NCBI GenBank assembly: GCA_011317545.1
Contig: WUJK01000009.1
Coordinates: 806,001 to 870,000 of the forward strand
DNA length: 64,000 nt
Source: Coniella vitis
Lineage: Eukaryota > Ascomycota > Sordariomycetes > Diaporthales > Schizoparmaceae
Direction of reading: 5' to 3'
Made by a program: the position numbers and the translations under genes. The notes beneath the pieces were generated by a model. That model was given only the letters and a program-made list of their open reading frames with translations. It did no database searches and was not told the DNA's origin. Positions 1 to 9,786 of the stretch are shown piece by piece; position 1 is the first letter of the stretch, and each line of letters starts with the position of its first letter.

Positions 1-985
1 ATATATACACATGCACACGCCTTTGCTGTGTTGTTGCAAGTCACAGAATAGTAGCAGAGCATATACACACGCCGGGTGGGCAGGGCATTTGTTGCGTTTC
101 ACCATGCACCTCACTTGCCTCCTCACTCGCGCTCGACGCTTTCTGCACTTTGTCCAAGACACCGAAAAGCCCGGCCGATCATGCGTCTCCTTCTCTCTCT
201 CTGCCTCTCGACGGGAACCCTGGCACGCATTGCTGAGAGGCCTCAGCCCCCGTCTCACGCAATCTCCGTCGCCCAGCCTTTCCCGTCTCTCAGGCCGTTT
301 GGTCCTGTCGCAGGGCAAAGCAGGCATCGATAGCGTCGGTTTTGCAACGCTTGAGCTGACCACTGATTTCACCGTCAGAGATGAGGAATGCCGGGGCTGA
401 AGGCACCCACCCATGCGTTCGCTCCCAGAGCCGTGCTGATCCGAATATCCGCTCTATTCCCCGCCAGATCTGAGATCTCGACTTTTGCTTGCTTGCACAC
501 CAAGACTACTAGTGTGCCAGAGTGGTATACGAACAGGAACTGCGCAGGACTGCGACTGCCTTGGCGTCTTCTGCGTGGCTTTCGTGGCGATGAAAAGCCA
601 ATACCAATACGGCTGCAGTTGCAAACGCACAGCCGCCACCACGTTACACATCCGCCGTTTGACAGCCAAAAAGAACACCAAACCCAAAAAGAACGGAGAA
701 AAAAAGGACTTGTATCAAAACGAACCGACAGGTTCCCACGTCCTGATGACCACCGGCCTCCACGTCGACAAGTCTAGCCGACCTCGCGCCATTTGCCTTT
801 CCCCCACGATCTACAAGCCAAGGCCTGCACGTTGCGGAGGATGAACATGGCACCTCATGCGCAATGACTGATGGATGCAAGTGATAGATCGAGCACAGAT
901 AGATACCATTTGCCATATAACTAGGCAGCCAGGTACAGCACGCACTGCGCACTTGCTACGGTGTACATGGACACACTTGACATCC

Positions 986-1000
986 CCCTCTCTTTCTCTT

Positions 1001-1060
<60 letters not shown>

Positions 1061-1080
1061 ACACACACACACTTTCTCTC
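986..1080. repeat. CT-rich microsatellite ending in a short CA run
   Basis: An almost pure CT dinucleotide tract with scattered TTT interruptions is followed by five CA units near 1061-1072. It is a simple polypyrimidine repeat in intergenic DNA. Confidence 0.95.
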
Positions 1081-2181
1081 TTCCGAATGGCAGCTTTCGC
1101 CAATCCCCAAGCCCGCATATCCTTCTCAATCGGGGGTCAAGATGCACCCTGCAGGTAGGCTAGTGCGCCTGATCAACACGTGGTCCGTGATCTCCCTCTA
1201 CTATAGTACATAGTATAGACGGGCGGGCTTCAGGGGCGCGGAATGGTCAGATATTATCTGTACTTGCGCGACTCTTGGCAGCGCATCCTGCACCACCGCC
1301 AACCTCTTGTCGTCACCCGACCACTTGCGAGCATGGAAAGGCGTGTACGTTGGGGCCAACGGCCATGTATACTCTGCACATACTCTGCCATGATGGCTTC
1401 TTTGCTTGCTCATACATACGCACATGGAGAGAACCAATATTGCCTGTCCTCACCATCATCAGCCAACAGACGTGGCCAAGTATAGCAATATCACCTCCTC
1501 CTCTGTATCTAGGCGTTGTGGCATTCAGACCAACTCATGAGCTTCAGCCCGCCTTGGATCATCAAACACGCTCACAAGCAGCAGGCCTGACATGTTGGAC
1601 CTAACCTGTCACTTCCACATGGACCCCCCCTCCTCCTTCTCCCCCTGCCTGCGATGGAGCATCCCGTCTCTTGCTTGATTACAGTCAGCACAGTAAAATA
1701 GAACCCCCCTCCCCCCCACGCTGTCTGTTCGTCAAATGATTGCGCACTGACTGTGATATGTCATGTTTGTTTTTCTCCCCTGTCTACCAAGAAAAAGAAA
1801 ATGTACCACTCTAGATCTGAACAAGACGGAGTCTGCGTTGGAGGAGAAAGACAGGGCAGGTTGTTACGGATGCTTCGGCTTGGCTGTTTGGTCCCACATG
1901 TATATGTATGTGTGTACCTTGCTGGCATCTCGAACCATTTACCAGAAACAAGCTAACCTGGATTTGATCATGCCCATAATCTGCAGCCCGAGGGGCTGAT
2001 GAATGTTGCCGATGGCTCTGGCTCTGACCTTTGCCTGCGAGAGAGAGTCTGGGACTTGCAATCTCGTTCTGCTGCTTTGCCAATACCTCGTTTGTGGGAA
2101 AAGATGACTCGAAAAGACGAGACTCTCTGCCCAGCTGGCAGCGCCAATATATTGGTCAGCTCTCACACGCATTTGCGAAAC

Positions 2182-2206
2182 AAAAAAAAAAAAAAAAAAA
2201 AAAAAA
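2182..2206 (+). repeat. Poly(A) run of 25
   Basis: Uninterrupted run of about 25 A in intergenic sequence. No retroelement reading frame or target duplication was recognised beside it. Confidence 0.9.
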
Positions 2207-3146
2207 GACTCCTGACCATCTCTTGGCCTCCTTTTGGACCTGGTGGGTGTAAGGGGGGAGTTTCCAGCTCCTTTGGAATCAGAAACGAAACCCACGAGAT
2301 TCGAGAAACTTGAAGGCTGACGTCCCCATGGATAGGCGGTGATCAGTTCCTAGGCTTGCGAGGCCTACTAATGTAACTACGTAGACATACCCCCTTCTAC
2401 ATCTCACAAAAGCCTTTTTGAAACTCGGCGAAATGAACCCGAGGAATGCGATGTTTCCCTTTTTTTTTTCTTCTCTAGACCAGCTAGAAACGCTAGCTTG
2501 GAGGGGAACTCCTTTCGAAACTTCCAGTCATCATGTACAGGCGAATAAGTCCAGCTCAAACAGGTGTAACCCATGTCGCCCATTCCATTCCATCGATACC
2601 TAGGTGCATATAAGTCCGGTCTGTATCGAACTGGGATCACGTGGTGATGTCGTCGTCTTCTGAGATTTTGTAACGTGTACAAACAGGCCCCTCGCCCCCT
2701 CTTTCGACGTCCCCGCGAGAAATTTGAGGGCTTCCCTGGGGGTGGGGGGGGTGTGAGGGTGTGAGGAGTTGCACACATGGAGATGTGGTCATGTGAATGT
2801 GGCATTCATATACTGGACACACGGAGGCTGAGGGAAAAGCAGCCACGACATTCATTCTAAGCAGGGCACAGAACCTGGACAAGTGGAGACGTTCGGGCAG
2901 CGTTTGACATTATTTTCGAATGTTTAATATATGTTTTTTGGGGGGGGGGGACCAAAAGTACGCGCCGGTCTCGGCAGGCAGGTTCGCATCAAAACACAGT
3001 CTCCGTCACAGTTCGACGTAGACAGACAGGATGTTCGGAGTTTGGACAAAGATCTGGGAAGGTTCCAATTCACGAATACTGAATTTGTGTTGAGAACCTA
3101 CAAGCCCAGACAGGTATTGAGTCTTGCCTTTCGTGCGAGCATTGGC

Positions 3147-3182
3147 TCAGTCAGTCAGTCAGTCAGTCTGTCTGTCTGTCTG
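3147..3182 (+). repeat. TCAG repeat switching to TCTG
   Basis: About five TCAG units run directly into about four TCTG units. The compound tetranucleotide microsatellite suggests a point variant that then expanded. Confidence 0.95.
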
Positions 3183-3518
3183 TACAGCTAGTTCTTCTTC
3201 CCGGGTGGTCCGATTCAAAAGTCTTGAGGACATATCGACACGTCAAACTGGTCTACTAATAAAGTGATTATATGTCATCCACCAAGACACCAACTACCAA
3301 GACTCGGCTGAAATGGTTTGGAAGCCACAGGATCACCACACGCCGGACATCTGGGGCTTCAAAGCAACAAGCCCCGAAAGCTGCCCGGGTTAAGTACTCG
3401 GACAGTTCTTGAATATGCCTTGGTGCTACAGACACCAGACAGTTCGGTGTCACTGTGTTCACTATGCGGGATGCTGTCTCGGCGCCTTGATACGTGGACT
3501 CTGTCTGGCCTTTTTGAG

Positions 3519-3521
<3 letters not shown>

Positions 3522-3558
<37 letters not shown>

Positions 3559-3561
3559 TAT
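3522..3561. repeat. TA dinucleotide repeat
   Basis: About 20 TA units with one C interruption near 3553. Simple microsatellite, self-complementary. Confidence 0.95.
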
Positions 3562-4607
3562 CGTTAATAAGGGATTTCCACTTTAAAATGTTTCGTGACA
3601 TGCATTCCAACAGAGTTTCATGCTGTCACGCAATGAGATTATAAGGATCGAGCCGCTTTTATGCCCAGGCCGGTTGACCGGTCTTGGATTCATCTTCGAA
3701 GGGCAAGAGGTCATGCAAGGACCAACTTGTAGCAGATATTCTATCCTCTAATGCGGGAGAGCAGTTTGCTGGGTTTGAATGGATAAGTATTGGTACGTAA
3801 TGATGCCGAATGAAGTTCAAGAAGTCGAGCTTGAGTGCTGCTACTTTGTTACGGACTTTGAAAGGATCCTCGGTCGTTGAACCAGCACCGATATACCATT
3901 TCGCATTGACTCGACCTCTTGACTCATACCAAGATCTGCTATTTTGGAGAACACGGATTGTACGCAGGTTGGTAGATTAGGTGGAATGGATGGCTGATTC
4001 CAAACGCATCACAATCTACTACCAACCTCTGATACCCGTCGTTCTCAGAGTCGCAGAATACCGCACTTGGCCATTTATTTCACTTGACACACACGAGGCA
4101 CTTCCGCGGTCAAAGTTCCAAGACCTTTTGATTGCCTCCATCCGATTAGAACACCAGCCTCCTGTATTGGGCCTGGTTTGCGTGGCCGAGTCTCCCTGGG
4201 TGAATCGTCGGGTACGGTAGTGAATCGGGTACTGTAACCAGTGATGGGCAAGCCTCGTCTTATTCTTGCTCGGTCGAGCAAAAGCAAAGAAATTGGCCAC
4301 CTCGCCCTCCAAAAACGGTTTAGTTGGGGATTGCATGGTGATACGGCTGGAAATCTTTCTGGTTAGAAAGACGAATTTTTTTTCGTCAGTGGATTGGTTG
4401 TTAGTTGTACGGTCCTTAAAACACGAGATTGCAAAAGAATGTTGGCGCACTGGTTGCCCATATGCCTGATGAACGACCATATATTGCCAAAATCTGATAT
4501 AGTATTCAGGGTTTGTTTGTGATGGGTCGGTCTATGGCCGGGGTAAACGAGATATAAGTTGGCCGACGGTGGTGAGAGTGCGCATCTTGTGATGTGTTAG
4601 TAGAGAC

Positions 4608-4609
<2 letters not shown>

Positions 4610-4655
<46 letters not shown>
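4610..4655. repeat. T12-A34 homopolymer junction
   Basis: Twelve T are followed directly by about 34 A. The junction is a perfect inverted repeat and could extrude as a hairpin. It is either a fused pair of homopolymer slippage tracts or the relic of a poly(A)-tailed insertion; no flanking element was recognised. Confidence 0.9.
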
Positions 4656-4658
<3 letters not shown>

Positions 4659-4818
4659 ACCAATAACCCATTTGTATATTGCCGTGCTTCAACAGGGCTG
4701 ATTGTTATATTGGGCCGTGACTACCTCAAAATACTACGTCAAAGTACCGGCCAAATGGTAGTAATGCACGGGGTATTGAGCCGACAGCCGCGGTGCACGC
4801 AGATTGGCTTCTGCCAGC

Positions 4819-4842
4819 CAGTCAGTCAGTCAGTCAGTCAGT
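4819..4842 (+). repeat. CAGT tetranucleotide repeat, six units
   Basis: Six perfect CAGT units, the same unit family as the TCAG repeat at 3147. Confidence 0.95.
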
Positions 4843-5395
4843 GCAGCGATTCGCTGCCCGTTCTCCTGTACAGAAATGATGGAGGATGGCATTGGTGCCA
4901 TTGTTGAGTCCGATGGGTAGATGGTAGACAAGACAAGTCTTTGGCTGGGAGTGGTAAACCAGGCCCGTTGGGTTGCGCTGGGCGGCTAGTCTGCCAGTCT
5001 GCCAGCCTGCTAGCCTGCTTGGTGTATCCCAGCCAGCACGAGGCCCATCTTACAGGGGCCCAGGCCCCCCAATCCGACTTGCGATACGCCGCCATGGCCG
5101 CCAGCATTTGCATAGTACTATGTACAGCGGCGCCTGCCACCATGCTGCTGCATTCGGGTGGGCCTCTTGGGCGGCTACTATGCACATAGGAATGAGTTTC
5201 CCATCTAGGATGCGAGATAAGTGTACGGTCTTGCTCACATCCATGTGCAGTCTGCTGGCACACAGTACGTGGATTCGCGCCCATTCGCCCGATAGAATTT
5301 GCTATGATGGAGTATAGCAGAGGGTGCTGGCAGTCCAGTGGGTAATCCATGCTTATTACTGGGCACGGAGCACTTGGGCACGTCACCTTTCACCA

Positions 5396-5424
5396 CTGCG
5401 CCTGCGCCTGCGCCTGCGCCTGCC
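5396..5424 (+). repeat. CTGCGC hexanucleotide repeat
   Basis: About five tandem CTGCGC-type units upstream of BRO1, inside the presumed promoter or leader. Confidence 0.9.
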
Positions 5425-5566
5425 CGTGACACGACTACTGTGGCGTGCTGTGGTGTGGATCGCGTGTTTGGGCTACATCATCAGCGACTTCCCACTCCAA
5501 TCCAGCCCGGCCCGCCGTCATGAGCTGACAGATTGCCCGTTTGCGACTCGACACCCCCGACCTGCC

Positions 5567-5605
5567 CTGCGCTGCGCTGCGCTGCGCTACGCTACGCTAC
5601 GCTAC
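5567..5605 (+). repeat. GCTGC repeat switching to GCTAC
   Basis: Pentanucleotide tandem repeat in which GCTGC units change to GCTAC units halfway. It lies about 180-220 bp before the BRO1 start codon. Confidence 0.9.
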
Positions 5606-5784
5606 CCCTCTGGCCTTGCCTGTGCTGCTGTGGCCCTCTCGATCTCGAGCTGCACCATCTGCCCGGCCTGCATCTCACCCCTGCAAGCCCTCTCGCCAAA
5701 GTCCCCGCCCTCTCGCCCACCACCAGTCCTGCCCGACCAGTTCCAATCCTGTCGCCCACGAGAGCAGCCGCGCCGTGTGTCAAG

Positions 5785-8700
5785 ATGGCTCAGATCCCCA
5801 TGATCTCTGTGCCGCTCAAGGCCACAAACGAGATCGACTGGATCCATCCCCTCAAGCACTACATACAAAACACGTATGGCGACGATCCCGAGCGCTATGC
5901 GGAGGAGTGCGCCACCCTCAACCGCCTCAGGCAGGACATGCGAGGAGCCGGCAAGGACAGCACAGCTGGCAGAGACCTGCTCTACAGATATTATGGGCAA
6001 CTCGAGCTGCTCGACCTCCGCTTCCCTGTCGACGAGCAGCACATCAAGATATCCTTTACATGGTCAGCACGAGCCTGCGCTGCCCACGCACTCCCACAAG
6101 GGTTCCGGTGCTGACTTGCTGCCCCCACAGGTTCGACGCCTTTACACATAAGCCAACCTCACAGTACTCCCTCGCCTTTGAAAAGGCCTCGGTCATCTTC
6201 AACATCTCCGCCGTCCTCTCCTGCCATGCCGCGAACCAACCAAGGTCTGAAGAGACTGGGCTCAAGACCGCCTACCACTCCTTCCAAGCATCCGCTGGCA
6301 TGTTCACGTATATCAACGAGAACTTTCTCCATGCACCTTCGGTCGACCTGAGTCGCGATACCGTCAAAACCCTTATAAGCATAACGCTGGCACAGGCACA
6401 AGAGGTGTTCCTCGAGAAGCAGATCGCGGACCAGAAGAAGGCTGGCTTGCTGGCCAAGCTTGCCAGTCAGGCAGGAGCGCTCTACAGCCAAGCTATCGAA
6501 GGCGTCCAGGAAAACGTTACCAAGGCCATCTTTGAGAAGGTGTGGCTGCTGGTGGTCCAGGTGGGTTTGGCTGTTCCGGCGCGTGTCCCAGCCCAAAAGC
6601 GTGCTAACATGACGACAGATCAAGGCGAACCACATGAACTCCATGGCTCAGTACTACCAAGCCCTGGTAGATGACGAATCAAATGCGCATGGAATAGCCG
6701 TGGCGAGGCTGCAAGTAGCAGAGGCCCTCGCCAGGGAAGCCAGCAAAGGTGCCACTAGCTTTCCCAGCTTTGTTCCACCGAGCTCGAATCTGCAGGCAGA
6801 TTGCGGCAGTCTCCTTGCTGAGCACACCAAGCGCCATCTTGCCACTGTCCAGGAAAAACTCAAGGAGCTGGCCAAGGACAATGACTACATCTACCACCAA
6901 ACCGTCCCTCCCGAGGCCAGTCTTGCTCCTGTGGCAAAGCTGCCAGCTGCGAAACCCATACCCGTGAGCGAGTTGTATGCAGGCCAAGATATTCAGCGCA
7001 TTACGGGTCCCGATCTCTTTTCCAAAATCGTGCCTTTGGCTGTGACGGAATCTGCAAGTCTGTACGACGAGGAGAAGGCAAAGCTTGTACGTGCCGAAAC
7101 AGAACGAGTCGAACTGGCCAATAGCGAGATGGCTGCAAGCCTGGACTACTTGAGGCTCCCTGGCGCATTACAGATCCTCAAGGGCGGCCTGGATCAGGAC
7201 ATACTGCCCGACGAAGATTTCAGGACCTGGTGTGATGATGTTGCTGGACACGAGAACCCCCGCGTGATCTTTGACTCTCTACGGTCTCAGAGGGATGCGA
7301 TCATCTCATTACTGGACAAGAGCTCACAACAGCTCGACATGGAGGAAGGCGTTTGTGAAAAGATGCGGTCAAAATATGAAGGGGACTGGACGCAGCAACC
7401 CAGTGCGCGGCTTACGACCACTTTGCGGAGCGACATCAGAAATTACCGCGAAGCACTGACAGAGGCGGCCAAAAGCGACAATCAACTAGCGACGAAACTG
7501 CACCAAAACCAAGATGTATTTGATGAGATGCGAACCGCAGCTCAGCAGGGCGACGTGGATGCACTCTTCCAGAATGCTGTCAAGAGGAACCGGTCGAGAG
7601 AGCGCGGCATGGACAGTCCACCTACGGAGCCGAACCTTTTGGATGCCGACTTTGAAGAGAGGGGCCCCAGTGTCATGGACCAGATCAGAAAGGTCGAAGA
7701 TATCCTCAAGAAATTGAACCTCATCAAAAGGGAGCGGAATCAGGTCCTCAAGGATCTCAAGGAAAAGGTAAGTGCACCATGGCGGTACTTCTTGGCTGAT
7801 GAGATTGATGAACTGACTGCTTGCAGGTCCACAATGATGATATCTCCCAAATCCTGATTTTGAACAAAAAGTCCATTGCAAACTACGAGCAGCAACTTTT
7901 CCAGCAAGAACTGGAGAAGTTTCGGCCGCACACCACCCGCATACTCCAAGCCAACCATAAACAGTCGGCAGTCATGAAGGAGTTGACGATCCTCTTCAAC
8001 AACCTGCTGCAAGACAAGCAAGTAAGGTCGGAACAGAGCAAGTACGAGTCCATCCAGCGGCAACGAACGTCAGCCATTAGCAAATATAAACGCGCATACC
8101 AGGAGTTTTTGGATCTGGAGGCCGGTCTACAGAGCGCCAAGAGATGGTACACAGAGATGAAGGAGACGGTGGAGAGCTTGGAAAAGAATGTCGAGAGTTT
8201 TGTCAACAACCGGCGGTCGGAGGGTGCCCAGTTGTTGAACCAGATCGAGCAAGACAGGGCGGCAAACAAGAGTGCGCAGGCAGCACTCGAGCAAGAGCGG
8301 ATTCGCGGGCTGATGGAACGCATGTCGATGGAGCCACCCGCGACTTCGCCAAAGCCTAATACCACGCAACGCAACACGCCCGCACCGCTGGATTTCCAGA
8401 ATTCCATGCCTCGGTATCCGTCAACAAACTTTGCTGGTCAGTATCAAGTACCAACATCACCTCCCCCCAGCCAGACGCAGATGCCCCAGTACCAAGCCGC
8501 ATACAACCCCGGTACCTATGGCCGCAACCCGGGCCCAACCTCACCTCCTCCGAACCGGACGAGCTTTGGCGGGCAGGCGGGCTTCCGACCCGCGCCCGCT
8601 TCTCCGCCACCCACCCAGACAACGTTTGGACAGGCTGCTGCTTCGCGGCCTCACAGCACGTATGGTAATCCTCATGCCGCGCCGACACCTGTTCCACAGA

Positions 8701-8888
8701 CATATGTCCCACCAGGCTTTGTGCCCCCTCCACCACCGCCAGGGCCTCCGCCACTGGGCCCACAACAAACAGTGCACTATGGCAACGACTACTACTCGAC
8801 GCAGCATCAGCCACAAAGACCTGTTTCCACGCAACAGCAGTCTTCTAGCTCGGCAGATCCATGGGCTGGGCTGAATGCGTGGAACTAA
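5785..8888 (+). CDS. BRO1: Vacuolar protein-sorting protein BRO1 (ALIX family)
   Basis: Four exons are inferred: 5785-6062, 6131-6560, 6619-7767 and 7827-8888, giving about 972 aa, close to the usual length for filamentous fungi. Introns are 58-68 bp; the second has a GCTAAC branch site. The N-terminal third (about residues 5-390) is the BRO1 domain, recognised from its start (PLKATNEIDWIHPLKHYI) and the motif QLELLDLRFPVDEQHIKISF. A coiled V-domain follows (about 400-740), then a Pro/Gln-rich tail ending DPWAGLNAWN. In yeast Bro1 binds ESCRT-III (Snf7) on endosomes and recruits the deubiquitinase Doa4 during multivesicular body sorting. The paralogue PalA/Rim20 starts differently, so BRO1 is preferred. 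The start is the first ATG giving the family N-terminus. The tail carries three imperfect PxSPPP repeats. Confidence 0.95.
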
Positions 8889-9489
8889 ACGGGTTCATGC
8901 AAGGGCACCTGAGTAATTACTACGATGGCTCGGTTTTAACATATGGAGAAAGGCCATCGTGTTGCGAGAAACTGCGCATGCTTGCATATGCAGGAGAGAC
9001 TGTATCAAATACCCGAGGCCGCGTGGGGAGGACGACAGCGAGATTCGATGCAATGAGGATATGTGTATGATGGTTTTTCCATAGACTAGCGGCAAAGACT
9101 GAGTCATGCTACCACGGATAAGACCTTTTCTGACCTGGCAGTGATGTTAATTCTGGTTGTGCCATGCGCGCACGACGTGAATCCAGAAGTTTGCTTTGGT
9201 TCGATTGGAAGACTGCGACATGTGCAGCCTGAGGTGCAGTTGAAAACGCATACGGAAGAGGCAAGTCAAACAGTGAGGAAATCCTGGCTTGAAATGACCT
9301 TGGCATGGAATTCATTTCGAAATAGAAAGGGAGCGAGGTGTTGAAGGCGCTATAGAGTTTTGGACAAATTGTGAACAAGACACACATAATCGTCGTCTTC
9401 ACATCGTTCTTGTACCAAGTGTACATACTACGTGCAGAGCACGACGGCAGGTACGTACCTTTCGTACCGTACACAAGGGCGCTAGTATG

Positions 9490-9498
9490 TACATAGTA
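9490..9498. promoter_or_regulatory. TACATAGTA palindromic element upstream of MCM3
   Basis: Exact copy of the recurrent intergenic 9-mer, 297 bp before the MCM3 start codon, within the wider palindrome TACATAGTA preceded by AGTATG. Function unknown. Confidence 0.5.
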
Positions 9499-9569
9499 AG
9501 AATCCCATTAAGATCCCTGCAGATCAGTGTGACATGATAGGCCAGCCGATTTGGCAGGCGCGCCCCACG

Positions 9570-9603
9570 ACGCGTCGCATGTCCCGCAATTCAATTTACG
9601 CGT
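9570..9603. promoter_or_regulatory. Two MluI cell-cycle boxes (ACGCGT) upstream of MCM3
   Basis: ACGCGT occurs at 9570-9575 and 9598-9603, 217 and 189 bp before the MCM3 ATG. ACGCGT is the site of the MBF (Mbp1-Swi6) G1/S activator in yeasts, which controls replication genes including MCMs. Two exact palindromic copies 28 bp apart fit that role; regulation in this species is inferred. Confidence 0.6.
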
Positions 9604-9786
9604 GTCTCGTCTTTTGAGCTGCTGGGACTTTCTTCTTTTTTTGCTCCCGCAGTCCCCTCCGTCTGCTGCGCCCTACCAAACATCCACCCCCGACCACTAA
9701 TCCGCCTGTCTGCTCGTGCGTTTTCCTTCTTGTTGGTTTCGAGATACCCTCTTTTGTTGCGAAACCGCTGGAATATACAAGCCATC

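Larger units (their letters stand above)
1..5784. other. 5.8 kb intergenic region without a supportable gene
   Basis: No open frame here shows a recognisable domain or a fungal exon-intron pattern; the longest (about 180 aa, minus strand near 4838-5386) is low-complexity. The region is packed with simple repeats: CT/CA tract, poly(A), TCAG/TCTG, TA, a T12A34 block, CAGT, CTGCGC and GCTGC/GCTAC runs, listed separately. The last part is presumably the promoter and leader of BRO1. A non-coding RNA cannot be excluded from sequence alone. Confidence 0.6.
8889..9786. other. BRO1-MCM3 intergenic region
   Basis: Holds the BRO1 3' end and the MCM3 promoter. It contains one TACATAGTA element and two ACGCGT boxes, listed separately. 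No other gene seen. Confidence 0.7.

Noticed and set aside
4838..5386. 182-codon frame on the minus strand
   Set aside because: Low-complexity, repeat-containing translation without homology; crosses microsatellites.
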